Numbered from the stretch's first letter, positions 1 to 7,230 are shown. The stretch: 15,117 bases of DNA from Anaeromyxobacter_A sp035538735 (GCA_035538735.1 DATLJU010000238.1:1-15117), one strand, 5' to 3'. Notes: generated from the letters alone by a model not told the origin. Program-made: numbers and translations.

Positions 1-1
1 C

Positions 2-2416
2 CCCAAGGTGGAAGGCGCCGAGCCCTACACCGCCAACCGGCTCCTCAAGCTCATCGACAAGGCCGAGGACGCGGCGAAGAAGCTGAAGGACGAGTACGTC
101 TCGACCGAGCACCTGCTCCTGGCCGCCGCCGAGGAGCGCGGCGGGGCGGGCGAGGCGCTCCGGGCGGCCGGCGCCACCCCCGAGCGCGTCCGCGACGCGG
201 TGGTGACCGTCCGCGGAGGCGCGCGCGTCACCTCGCCCGAGGCGGAGAGCCAGTACCGCGCGCTGGAGAAGTACGCCAAGGACCTCACCGAGCTCGCGCG
301 CAACGGCAAGCTCGACCCGGTGGTCGGGCGCGACGACGAGATCCGGCGCGTCATCCAGATCCTCTCCCGCCGAACCAAGAACAACCCGGTGCTGGTGGGC
401 GATCCCGGCGTCGGCAAGACCGCCATCGTCGAGGGCCTCGCCCGGCGCATCGTCGACGGCGACGTGCCGGAGGGGCTCAAGGGCAAGCGGCTTCTCGCGC
501 TCGATCTCGGCGCCATGGTGGCGGGCACGAAGTACCGCGGCGAGTTCGAGGAGCGCCTGAAGAGCGTGCTGAAGGAGATCACCGCCAGCGAAGGGCAGAT
601 CATCCTCTTCATCGACGAGATGCACACCATCGTCGGGGCGGGCGCGGCCGAGGGCGCGATGGACGCCGGCAACATGCTGAAGCCGGCGCTCGCCCGCGGC
701 GAGCTCCACGCGATCGGCGCGACCACGGTGAACGAGTACCGGAAGCACGTCGAGAAGGACCCCGCCCTGGAGCGGCGCTTCCAGCCCGTGTTCGTCGGGG
801 AGCCGTCGGTGCAGGACACCATCTCCATCCTGCGCGGCCTCAAGGACCGCTACGAGGTGCACCACAAGGTGCGCATCCAGGACGCGGCGCTGGTCGAGGC
901 GGCTCGCCTCAGCCAACGCTACATCTCGGACCGCTTCCTCCCCGACAAGGCCATCGACCTCGTCGACGAGGCCGCCTCGCGGCTCCGCATCGAGATCGAC
1001 TCCATGCCGACCGAGGTGGACGAGGTGCGCCGCCGCATGGGCCAGCTCGAGATCGAGAAGCAGGGGCTCATGAAGGAGAAGGACGAGGCCTCGCGGGCGC
1101 GGCTCGGGCAGGTGGAGAAGGAGCTGGCGCACCTCAACGAGCAGTTCGCGGCCCTGAAGGCGCGCTGGGACAACGAGAAGAAGGCCATCCAGGAGGTGGC
1201 CGCCGCCAAGGGGGAGATCGACCGGCTCCGCGGCGAGCAGGCCGCGGCCGAGCGGACCGCCGACTTCAACAAGGCGGCCGAGATCAAGTTCGGGAAGCTG
1301 CCCGAGCTGCAGCGCAAGGTCGACGAGCAGCAAAGGCGGCTCGCCGAGCTGCAGAAGGGCGGGGCCATGCTGAAGGAGGAGGTGACGCCCGAGGAGATCG
1401 CCGAGGTCGTGTCGAAGTGGACGGGCATCCCGGTCTCGAAGCTCATCGAGGGCGAGGTGGAGAAGCTGCTCGACATGGAGGAGCGCCTCGCGAAGCGCGT
1501 CGTCGGGCAGGAGGAGGCGGTGCGCGCGGTCTCGGCGGCGGTGCGCCGGGCGCGCTCGGGCCTGCAGGACCCCAACCGCCCCATCGGCAGCTTCATCTTC
1601 CTCGGGCCCACGGGCGTCGGGAAGACGGAGACCGCGCGGGCGCTGGCCGAGTTCCTGTTCGACGACGAGCAGGCGATGGTCCGCCTCGACATGAGCGAGT
1701 ACATGGAGAAGCACGCCGTGGCGCGGCTCATCGGCGCGCCTCCGGGCTACGTCGGCTACGAGGAGGGCGGCCAGCTCACCGAGGCGGTGCGGCGCCGGCC
1801 CTACTCGGTCATCCTGTTCGACGAGATCGAGAAGGCGCACCACGACGTCTTCAACGTGCTGCTCCAGATCCTCGACGACGGGCGGCTCACCGACGGCCAG
1901 GGCCGGACCGTCGACTTCCGCAACGCGGTCGTGATCATGACCTCGAACATCGGGTCGGATGAGATCCAGCGGCTGGCCGGCCGGCCCGGCTCCCAGGTCC
2001 AGGAGATCCGGGAGGCGGCGCTCGAGCACCTGCGGGCCGAGTTCCGGCCCGAGTTCCTGAACCGGGTGGACGAGATCGTGGTGTTCCGGCCGCTCACGCG
2101 CGACGACCTCGGCCGCATCGTCGAGATCCAGCTCGCCCGCCTGCGCAAGCTGCTCGAGGACCGGAAGCTCACGCTCGAGCTCACCGAGGCCGCCCGCGAG
2201 ACCATCGCCGACGCCGGCTATGACCCGGTCTACGGCGCCCGGCCTCTCAAGCGCGCCATCCAGCGCCTCGTGCAGGATCCGCTGGCGCAGAAGATCCTGC
2301 GCGGCGAGTTCAAGCCGGGGGACCACATCGTCGTCGACGAGGGCAAGGCCGAGACGCTCGACTTCCAGAAGGGCGCGCGGCCGGCGGAGGTCGTGGCGGC
2401 CGCGGTCGTGCACTGA
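2..2416 (+). CDS. clpB: ATP-dependent disaggregase ClpB (5'-truncated)
   Basis: ClpB is a cytosolic Hsp100 AAA+ chaperone that threads aggregated proteins through a hexameric pore, working with DnaK/DnaJ/GrpE. The frame is open to the left edge, so the start lies outside the window. By comparison with E. coli ClpB about 75-80 N-terminal residues are missing. Counting from the GTG at position 8 (probably internal), the end of the Clp-N domain (including STEHLLL) is followed by Walker A GDPGVGKT (131-138) and Walker B LFIDE (200-204) of the first AAA domain. A charged coiled-coil middle domain (about 325-450) comes next and separates ClpB from ClpA and ClpX. The second AAA domain has GPTGVGKT (533-540), pore loop GYVGYEEGG and the SNIGS motif. 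It ends with the D2-small domain (YGARPLKRAIQ). It converges on truA with a 32-bp gap. Identification is secure. Confidence 0.97.
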   Translation, partial: PKVEGAEPYTANRLLKLIDKAEDAAKKLKDEYVSTEHLLLAAAEERGGAGEALRAAGATPERVRDAVVTVRGGARVTSPEAESQYRALEKYAKDLTELARNGKLDPVVGRDDEIRRVIQILSRRTKNNPVLVGDPGVGKTAIVEGLARRIVDGDVPEGLKGKRLLALDLGAMVAGTKYRGEFEERLKSVLKEITASEGQIILFIDEMHTIVGAGAAEGAMDAGNMLKPALARGELHAIGATTVNEYRKHVEKDPALERRFQPVFVGEPSVQDTISILRGLKDRYEVHHKVRIQDAALVEAARLSQRYISDRFLPDKAIDLVDEAASRLRIEIDSMPTEVDEVRRRMGQLEIEKQGLMKEKDEASRARLGQVEKELAHLNEQFAALKARWDNEKKAIQEVAAAKGEIDRLRGEQAAAERTADFNKAAEIKFGKLPELQRKVDEQQRRLAELQKGGAMLKEEVTPEEIAEVVSKWTGIPVSKLIEGEVEKLLDMEERLAKRVVGQEEAVRAVSAAVRRARSGLQDPNRPIGSFIFLGPTGVGKTETARALAEFLFDDEQAMVRLDMSEYMEKHAVARLIGAPPGYVGYEEGGQLTEAVRRRPYSVILFDEIEKAHHDVFNVLLQILDDGRLTDGQGRTVDFRNAVVIMTSNIGSDEIQRLAGRPGSQVQEIREAALEHLRAEFRPEFLNRVDEIVVFRPLTRDDLGRIVEIQLARLRKLLEDRKLTLELTEAARETIADAGYDPVYGARPLKRAIQRLVQDPLAQKILRGEFKPGDHIVVDEGKAETLDFQKGARPAEVVAAAVVH

Positions 2417-2427
2417 GGGTGCGCGGC

Positions 2428-2454
2428 GGCGGGGGACGAGCCCCCGCCCTACGG
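2428..2454 (-). repeat. REP-like hairpin with GTAG foot, copy 1
   Basis: On the minus strand this reads GTAG followed at once by a perfect 8-bp stem, GGCGGGGG / CCCCCGCC, around the loop CTCGT. A GTAG or GGAG tetranucleotide before a hairpin is the hallmark of REP elements mobilised by RAYT (Y1-type) transposases. A 27-nt copy with one mismatch sits at 9477-9503. The hairpin lies between the convergent clpB and truA and could also act as a bidirectional transcription barrier, although no T-run follows on either side. The TAG of the GTAG foot is the truA stop codon. Confidence 0.7.
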
Positions 2455-3222
2455 ACCGGGTCGTCCAGGTGTCGCCGGCTCGGCGGCGTCGTAGAACACC
2501 TCTTCCAGGCACAGCCCCTGCGGCGGCGCGGTGCGGCCGGCGCGGGTCCGGTCGCGGCCGTCGAGGAGCGCCGGGATCGATGCGGCCTGGCGCCTCCCGA
2601 GCCCCACCTCGACGAGCGTCCCGACGATGTTGCGCACCATGTGCTTCACGAAGGCGGTCGCCTCGATGACGACCGCCAGCTCGTCGCGGTCGGCGAGGAG
2701 CTCGAGGCGGCGCACCTCGCGCACCGCGTGGGCCGACTCGCAGTCCGCCGCCTGGAAGGCGGCGAAGTCGTGGCGCCCGACGAGGGGTACCGCCGCCGCC
2801 CGCATCGCAGCGACGTCGAGCGGCCGGAAGACCTGCCAGGAGTGCAGGCGCGAGAGCGGAGCGCGCGTCGGTCCGTTCACGATGCGGTAGCGGTAGCGCT
2901 TGCCGCGCGCGCTGCGCCGGGCGTCGAACCCGTCCGGCTCCACGCTGGCCGCCCGCACCGCCACGTCGGCGGCGAGCAGCGCGTTCATCCCCTTCACGTA
3001 GGCGGCGAGCGGGAGCGGCGAGGGTTCGGGGAAGCTCGCCACCTGCCCCAGCGCGTGGACGCCTGCGTCGGTCCGCCCCGCCGCCGTGACGCGGCGCGGG
3101 GATCCGTGCAACGCCGCGAGCGCGCGCTCCACCTCGGCCTGGATCGACGGACCGTTCGGCTGCACCTGCCAGCCGACGTAGCGGGTTCCCTCGTACTCGA
3201 GCGTGAGCTTCACGACCGGCAT
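2449..3222 (-). CDS. truA: tRNA pseudouridine(38-40) synthase TruA
   Basis: TruA isomerises uridines 38, 39 and 40 in the anticodon stem-loop of many tRNAs. The 257-aa product has normal family length. It opens with the beta strand KLTLEYEGTRYVGWQ, carries the catalytic motif GRTDAGVHA with Asp52, and has the conserved RYRYRI (about 108-113) and FVKHMVRNIVGTLVEVG segment (about 191-207). The start chosen is ATG at 3222; an in-frame GTG three codons later is possible. Neither start has a clear Shine-Dalgarno sequence, since the bases just before ATG read CTTCCCGCCG, so a very short or leaderless transcript is conceivable. The frame ends on the TAG inside the REP-like element at 2428-2454, so the last residues may have been altered by its insertion. 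The 120 bp to the upstream lipoprotein gene hold only a weak GC hairpin at 3292-3304. Confidence 0.96.
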   Translation of the reverse strand: MPVVKLTLEYEGTRYVGWQVQPNGPSIQAEVERALAALHGSPRRVTAAGRTDAGVHALGQVASFPEPSPLPLAAYVKGMNALLAADVAVRAASVEPDGFDARRSARGKRYRYRIVNGPTRAPLSRLHSWQVFRPLDVAAMRAAAVPLVGRHDFAAFQAADCESAHAVREVRRLELLADRDELAVVIEATAFVKHMVRNIVGTLVEVGLGRRQAASIPALLDGRDRTRAGRTAPPQGLCLEEVFYDAAEPATPGRPGP

Positions 3223-3342
3223 CGGCGGGAAGCTAACACGGGGGGAGGCGGTGAGCCTGGAGCGGCGCCTCCGTTCGTGCCGAGCGTAGCACCCGCGGAG
3301 CGGGCGCGGAGTCGAAGCACGAATCGAGCCCGATCCCGAGAC

Positions 3343-5430
3343 CTACTTGGTCGCCGTTGGGCAATAGACCGCTGGGACCGCGATCGCGTTGTTGTCGGTC
3401 CGGCACTCGCCCACCACGCCCTGCCCGGTGCCGTCGTCGTTCAGCACGACCGTCACGGCGATCGGGTCCGCCGGCGCCGGGGAGAGGTCGAACGTCACGG
3501 TCTCGCTCGAGCCCGGGATGATGGCGTTGGCCGTCTTCGCGACCCCGAGCAGCTTGCCGCCGGGGCCGCCCTGGTAGAGGGCCACCGGGACGCCCGCCGT
3601 CACGAGCACGGCTCCCCGGTTCCACACCTGGACGACGACGCGGACCTTGCCAGGGCAGCCCGAGCCGTCGACGGAGGCGTCGCCGGCAGCCACCGCGAGG
3701 TCGGGGGCTCGGAAGTCGCCGTTGCCGATCGGGTTCATGCGGAACGTGTTGAGGGACTGCCCGAACATCGTGGTGGTCCAGTGCGGCTGTTCCTTCTGCG
3801 GGATCGTGCCGTCCTCGTTCACGTTGGTCACGTGGTAGGCGTGCTGGTTCCACACCGGGCGCGTCGAGACCCAGTGATCGCGCAGGTCCTTGAAGACGGT
3901 GATCCCGTGGAGCCCCGACGTCTCATGGTCCCAGGTGGTGCCGTCGGGCGCGGTGCAGGTGATCTTGCACACGCTGTTCGTGGCCACGACGATCTCCGCC
4001 CGCCCGTCCCGGTCCACGTCCGCGATCACCGGGTTCTCGTGCACCGTGCAGCTCGGGTTCTTCGCCTGGAAGAGGACGTCGCCCGACGGTCCGTCGTAGA
4101 CGCGCGTGTAGCACTCGTCGCCGTAGACCACCTGCGCCCGCCCCTGGTGCGAGAAGTCGAACACCGAGCTGCCCGTGACCATGCTCTGGTCCTGCGTCGG
4201 CTTGCTCCACAGGACTGGGTTCGCCGCGAACGGCTTGAACACCGTGTACGAGGACTTGCCCGCCACTCCGATCTCGAGCTTCCCGTCCCCGTCGAAGTCG
4301 GCCACCGTCGGCGCGCCGCCTCCAGCCGTTCCGCCGGGCGGGATCGCGATCGGCCCCCAGACGACGTTCCCTTGCCAGTCCTGCAGCCGGACGGTCCCCG
4401 CCGAGACGACCACGATCTGCGGGTGCGGGTCGTCGGTGAAGCGCGCCACCGCCACGAGCCCGTCCAGCTGGCCGTTCGGCCAGCCTGGCTTCGGCTTGCA
4501 CTGGTTGTCGTAGATGGTGTTGCCGGTCACGATGTCGGGGACGCCGTCGAGGTCGACGTCCGCCACCGTCGAGACGGGACCGAGGAAGTTCTCGCCGATC
4601 CCGCTCCCGCCGGGGCCGTTGCTGCCCTGGCACACGATCTTGCCGTGGGCGTCGATGACGGTGGCGCCGAGGATCACCTGCGCCTCGTTCCCGCCGTAGA
4701 GGTTGGCGATGGACGGCGCGCCCCAGAAGACGCGCAGCCCCTGCACCTCCCACAGGAACCGGCCCTGGTTGTCGAACGCGACCAGGCCGTCGTCCGTCGG
4801 CGGGCCCTGGCGCTTGGGGTCCGTCGCCGGCCAGGTGCTGCCGAGGCGGGCGGTGACGAACACGGTGCGCCCGTCGCCGAGGAGGTCGCCCGCGGCGATC
4901 GCGGCGAGGCCGTTCACGGGATGGGACGGGTCGCTCGTCCACAGCTCGCTGCCGTCCCGGCCCGCGACGGCGCGCATGACGCCCGGCACGACCGACCCCG
5001 CGCCGAAGCCCATCGGGATCGAGTTGAACACCACCGCCGGCGGCGCGTTGACGTCCGGCGTCGGCGCGAGCGGCACGACCACCGGCGTCATGAGGACGTG
5101 GACGGCGTCGGGCATCGTGGTCGAGGCGGACCACTGCCACGCGACGCGCGGCGTGAAGGGCCCGATCGGCGGAACGTATCTGCAGGTCGCGTCGGCGATC
5201 TGGCACGTGCCGCTCACGCACACGAGGCCGCCGTCGCAGGCGCCGCCCGCGCCGCACGCCCCCCCGGTCGAGACGCCGCCGTCGCCGCTCCCCACGACGA
5301 CGCACTGCCCGCCCTGGCGCGCCTGCCCGCTGGGGCAGGTGGTCGACGTCCCCGAGCCGCTCTTGCTGCAGCTCGAGACCGCGGCGACCACCGCCGTCGT
5401 CGCGAGCAGGTATCGAGGAAGCTCCCGCAT
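3343..5430 (-). CDS. Secreted lipoprotein with FG-GAP/VCBS-like repeats and CARDB-like C-terminus
   Basis: The 695-aa protein has no assignable enzymatic role. Its N-terminus is a lipoprotein signal: MREL, a hydrophobic run, then lipobox VSSC with lipidated Cys21. Next comes a Gly- and Cys-rich segment (21-83) with paired cysteines such as CDGGLVCVSGTC, a style common in myxobacterial surface proteins. The body contains repeats with acidic calcium-binding-like loops: AGDLLGDGR (180-188), VADVDLDGVPDI (289-300), VADFDGDGKLEI (377-388) and IADVDRDGRAEI (469-480). These fit a beta-propeller of FG-GAP/VCBS type. The C-terminus (about 576-690) resembles a CARDB adhesion fold. The frame is open 33 codons further upstream, but ATG at 5430 is chosen because it starts the signal peptide and is preceded by GGGAGA at proper spacing. 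Surface adhesion or ligand binding is a guess. Upstream, its ribosome site is enclosed in a hairpin. Confidence 0.88.
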   Translation of the reverse strand: MRELPRYLLATTAVVAAVSSCSKSGSGTSTTCPSGQARQGGQCVVVGSGDGGVSTGGACGAGGACDGGLVCVSGTCQIADATCRYVPPIGPFTPRVAWQWSASTTMPDAVHVLMTPVVVPLAPTPDVNAPPAVVFNSIPMGFGAGSVVPGVMRAVAGRDGSELWTSDPSHPVNGLAAIAAGDLLGDGRTVFVTARLGSTWPATDPKRQGPPTDDGLVAFDNQGRFLWEVQGLRVFWGAPSIANLYGGNEAQVILGATVIDAHGKIVCQGSNGPGGSGIGENFLGPVSTVADVDLDGVPDIVTGNTIYDNQCKPKPGWPNGQLDGLVAVARFTDDPHPQIVVVSAGTVRLQDWQGNVVWGPIAIPPGGTAGGGAPTVADFDGDGKLEIGVAGKSSYTVFKPFAANPVLWSKPTQDQSMVTGSSVFDFSHQGRAQVVYGDECYTRVYDGPSGDVLFQAKNPSCTVHENPVIADVDRDGRAEIVVATNSVCKITCTAPDGTTWDHETSGLHGITVFKDLRDHWVSTRPVWNQHAYHVTNVNEDGTIPQKEQPHWTTTMFGQSLNTFRMNPIGNGDFRAPDLAVAAGDASVDGSGCPGKVRVVVQVWNRGAVLVTAGVPVALYQGGPGGKLLGVAKTANAIIPGSSETVTFDLSPAPADPIAVTVVLNDDGTGQGVVGECRTDNNAIAVPAVYCPTATK

Positions 5431-5435
5431 GCCGT

Positions 5436-5456
5436 CTCCCGCGCGAGGCGCGGGAG
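5436..5456 (-). promoter_or_regulatory. Hairpin enclosing the ribosome binding site of the lipoprotein gene
   Basis: In the minus-strand leader, the arms CTCCCGCGC and GCGCGGGAG pair perfectly over 9 bp around a 3-nt CTC loop. The second arm contains the Shine-Dalgarno core GGGAG, and the stem ends 5 nt before the ATG at 5430. If transcribed, this very GC-rich stem should hide the ribosome site unless it is opened. The pairing is seen in the sequence; translational control is inference. Confidence 0.5.
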
Positions 5457-5576
5457 GTCGGGCTGCACGGCGCAGGCCAGCCCGGTCCGAGGGGCCGATC
5501 GCGGGGCTTCGGCGGGGGCGGAGCGTCACGCGCGAGGTGTCCCCCGCCGGCCGCCGGTCCCCGATGGGAACAAACC

Positions 5577-5640
5577 TTCACAGCGATGGAAGGTGCAGCG
5601 CACGGGCGAGCCCTCGCGGGCCGCGTTGACCCGCTGTGAA
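5577..5640. promoter_or_regulatory. Widely spaced 9-bp inverted repeat, possible operator pair
   Basis: TTCACAGCG (5577-5585) and its exact reverse complement CGCTGTGAA (5632-5640) are separated by 46 bp in the divergent region between the lipoprotein and prenyl synthase genes. The right copy ends 15 bp before the -35 box at 5656. Two half-sites about 55 bp apart centre to centre (roughly five helical turns) could bind a regulator that loops the DNA. No regulator is known and chance is possible. Confidence 0.3.
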
Positions 5641-5655
5641 TACCGAGACGCATCG

Positions 5656-5685
5656 TTGACCCCGGGGAGCGCTCCGCGCTATATG
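5656..5685 (+). promoter_or_regulatory. Sigma70-type promoter of the polyprenyl synthase gene
   Basis: The -35 box TTGACC (5656-5661) matches TTGACA at five of six positions. After an 18-bp spacer, the -10 box TATATG (5680-5685) matches at four of six, including the key TA. This is the best promoter match I found in the window and stands out from the GC-rich background. Transcription would start near 5692, giving a leader of about 34 nt. A second CGTTGACCC lies exactly 30 bp upstream (5624-5632). Confidence 0.6.
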
Positions 5686-5690
5686 GCTCC

Positions 5691-5708
5691 CTTCAGTTTT
5701 TTTTGAAG
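5691..5708 (+). other. T8 tract within a small inverted repeat at the predicted transcript start
   Basis: CTTCA (5691-5695) and TGAAG (5704-5708) can pair around a loop made almost entirely of T; the T8 run is 5697-5704. It lies at the predicted 5' end of the prenyl synthase mRNA, between the promoter and the ribosome site GGAGAGG (5714-5720). Such a homopolymer is unusual in this GC-rich DNA. It might permit polymerase slippage or act as an unpaired landing site. It is not a plausible terminator because the stem is only 5 weak pairs and no T-run follows it. Confidence 0.35.
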
Positions 5709-5725
5709 TTCCCGGAGAGGGGAGC

Positions 5726-6772
5726 ATGAGCCGAGAGCAGGCCGTCCTGTCGCAGCTCGATGCCAGCGCCGGGCGCGGGGTCCGCCCCGAGAAGGCCCAG
5801 ACGGCGCTGCAGGAGGTGCCTTCGCTCGCGTCGGAGCTCACCTCGCTCGAGGCCGAGCTGTCACGCGCCACCGAGGACGCCGAGGAGACGCTGCGCGCAG
5901 CCGCGCGGCACCTCGTGGGCTCGGGCGGGAAGCGCATCCGCCCGACGGTGACGCTGCTCGCCTGCGGCGCCTGCGGTGGCGCCCCCCGGCACGCGGTGCC
6001 GTTCGCGTGCGCCGCGGAGCTGACGCACTCGGCGACGCTCCTCCACGACGACGTGATCGACGACGGCCCGACCCGGCGCGGCCAGCCCGCCTCGCGCGTG
6101 CTGTGGGGCAACGCCGTCTCCGTCCTCTCCGGCGACTGGCTGCTCACCCGCGCCCTCGAGATCGTCGCGGCGGAGCCCGCCCGATCCGCGGCGCTTCCCG
6201 CCCTGCTCGCCACGATGCGCCGGCTCGTCGAGGGCGAGGTGCTCCAGCTCTCGCTGCGGGGGAGCTTCGAGGCCACCGAGCAGGACTACTTCGACGTCGT
6301 GCGCGGAAAGACGGCCTCGCTCTTCGGCTGGAGCGCCGCCGCGGGCGCCTGGGCGGCCGGGATCCGCGGCGAGGTGCCGGACGCGCTGGCCGACTTCGGC
6401 GAGGGCATCGGGATGGCGTTCCAGCTCGTCGACGACGCGCTCGACTACGTCGCCGACCCCGCGCTCCTGGGCAAGCGGCTCGGGCAGGACTTCGTCGAGG
6501 GCAAGGCCACCCTTCCGCTCATCCGCGCGTTCCAGCGCGAGCCCCTGCTTCGCGACCGGCTCTCGGCCCTGATCGAGGGGGAGCTGGACGGAACGGTTGT
6601 CGCCGCCGACGTGATCGAGGCTGTGAAGCGGACGGGCGGCGTCGAGGCCGCGCGCGCGCTCGCCCGCGAGCACACCGCGGCCGCGATGGAGGCGCTGGAG
6701 AAGGTTCCGGACGGACCTCATCGCCGCGCGATGGCCGAGGCGGCGCGGCACCTCACGGAGCGCGCCTTCTAG
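5726..6772 (+). CDS. ispB: Long-chain all-E polyprenyl diphosphate synthase
   Basis: The 348-aa enzyme condenses isopentenyl diphosphate onto an allylic diphosphate to make the isoprenoid tail of quinones. It has the GSGGKRIRP substrate motif (66-73), the first Asp-rich motif DDVID (Asp108, Asp109, Asp112) and the second DDALD (Asp236, Asp237, Asp240), which bind Mg-diphosphate. The residues before the first motif (HSATLLH) place small Ala103 five positions upstream of Asp108. That pattern is typical of long-chain synthases such as IspB and HepT, whereas farnesyl or geranylgeranyl enzymes carry bulky residues there. The ATG has a good GGAGAGG site 5 nt upstream. About 40 N-terminal residues precede the usual domain start. 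With the menaquinone operon beginning about 470 bp downstream, menaquinone side-chain synthesis is the likely role. Exact chain length cannot be read from the sequence; the symbol means the family only. Confidence 0.9.
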   Translation: MSREQAVLSQLDASAGRGVRPEKAQTALQEVPSLASELTSLEAELSRATEDAEETLRAAARHLVGSGGKRIRPTVTLLACGACGGAPRHAVPFACAAELTHSATLLHDDVIDDGPTRRGQPASRVLWGNAVSVLSGDWLLTRALEIVAAEPARSAALPALLATMRRLVEGEVLQLSLRGSFEATEQDYFDVVRGKTASLFGWSAAAGAWAAGIRGEVPDALADFGEGIGMAFQLVDDALDYVADPALLGKRLGQDFVEGKATLPLIRAFQREPLLRDRLSALIEGELDGTVVAADVIEAVKRTGGVEAARALAREHTAAAMEALEKVPDGPHRRAMAEAARHLTERAF

Positions 6773-6777
6773 CCTCC

Positions 6778-6806
6778 CGGCGGGGCAGGGCCGCGGCGAC
6801 CCGCCG
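6778..6806 (+). terminator. Weak GC hairpin after the prenyl synthase gene
   Basis: CGGCGGG (6778-6784) can pair with CCCGCCG (6800-6806) over 7 bp with a 15-nt loop, starting 6 nt after the stop codon. No T-run follows, so this is at best a weak or Rho-assisted terminator. Random GC-rich sequence often gives such stems. Confidence 0.2.
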
Positions 6807-6872
6807 ACCGCCCGTCTGGGCTGCGGCGTCCGGTGAGCGTGACCGGTCCGGACGACTTATCGTCGTAGCAGC

Positions 6873-7184
6873 ATGAGACGATCGAGCTGGCGGCAGCGGT
6901 CGGACGGCGTCTACCAGATCGTCGGGGCTGCTCGCCGGGCCCGCCGCGCAGCGCTCGCGTTCGCCACCCTGCTCGTCGCGGTCGCGATGGGCCTCGCCGT
7001 CGTGAGCGCGACCGCCGTCTACGTCGTCATCGGGTTCCCGTTCCTCGTCGCGGTCGCCGCCCTCCTGATCGTGCGCCGCGCGAGCCAGCGTGTGAGTCGG
7101 CCGGGTACCCCGTCGGCCACCGTCCTGACGCTGTCGTCGCGGAAGCCTTCGGTGGCGGTCCCGGCGCGCGACACGGGAGCCTGA
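6873..7184 (+). CDS. Small two-helix membrane protein, function unknown
   Basis: I do not recognise this 103-aa protein. It has a basic N-terminus (many Arg in 1-26), a hydrophobic helix at about 27-45, a second at about 47-67 with a central Gly-Phe-Pro, then a polar basic tail from RRASQR to the end. This predicts a helical hairpin with both ends in the cytoplasm by the positive-inside rule. Codon third positions are strongly G/C in this frame, supporting real coding. The antisense frame over the same stretch gives only low-complexity Arg/Asp-rich sequence. No clear Shine-Dalgarno sequence precedes the ATG (bases CGTCGTAGCAGC). It lies between the prenyl synthase and the menaquinone operon, 56 bp before the latter, but nothing shows a link to quinone synthesis. 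Confidence 0.6.
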   Translation: MRRSSWRQRSDGVYQIVGAARRARRAALAFATLLVAVAMGLAVVSATAVYVVIGFPFLVAVAALLIVRRASQRVSRPGTPSATVLTLSSRKPSVAVPARDTGA

Positions 7185-7190
7185 GTTTCC

Positions 7191-7206
7191 TTCAACGATC
7201 ATTGAA
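7191..7206. promoter_or_regulatory. Near-palindromic operator candidate upstream of the menaquinone operon
   Basis: TTCAACGATCATTGAA has arms TTCAA and TTGAA around a GATC centre, with a single unmatched C/A pair. It lies in a short AT-rich island 34 bp before the mqnL start. TTGAA/TTCAA arms of this size resemble operators of small dimeric repressors such as MarR-family proteins. The right arm overlaps the TTGAAA -35 candidate, so a bound protein would block polymerase. The palindrome is visible; its function is inferred. Confidence 0.45.
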
Positions 7207-7230
7207 ACCAGGAGGGAACGGGAGTAGATA
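7203..7230 (+). promoter_or_regulatory. Putative promoter of the menaquinone operon
   Basis: TTGAAA (7203-7208) matches the -35 consensus at five of six positions. TAGATA (7225-7230), 16 bp later, is a weak -10 with three of six matches. Transcription would start around 7236-7238, only a few bases before the mqnL ATG at 7241, so the mRNA would be nearly leaderless. An AGGAGG at 7210-7215 lies 25 nt from the ATG, too far to serve as its ribosome site. Confidence 0.3.

Noticed and set aside
3275..3324. Inverted repeat TTCGTGC ... GCACGAA and the small stem CCCGC/GCGGG (3292-3304) after the lipoprotein gene, considered as a terminator
   Set aside because: The long loop or short stem and the absence of a T-run on the minus strand give no support beyond chance.
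2419..5706. A 1095-codon open frame on the + strand antisense to truA and the lipoprotein gene
   Set aside because: Its translation is low-complexity, rich in Arg, Ala, Asp, His and Val, without any domain, and mirrors two well-supported minus-strand genes. GC-rich DNA suppresses stop codons in such antisense frames.
5691..5708. The T8 tract as a Rho-independent terminator
   Set aside because: The Ts form the loop of a weak 5-bp stem instead of following a GC-rich stem, and the site sits just after a good promoter and before a coding start.
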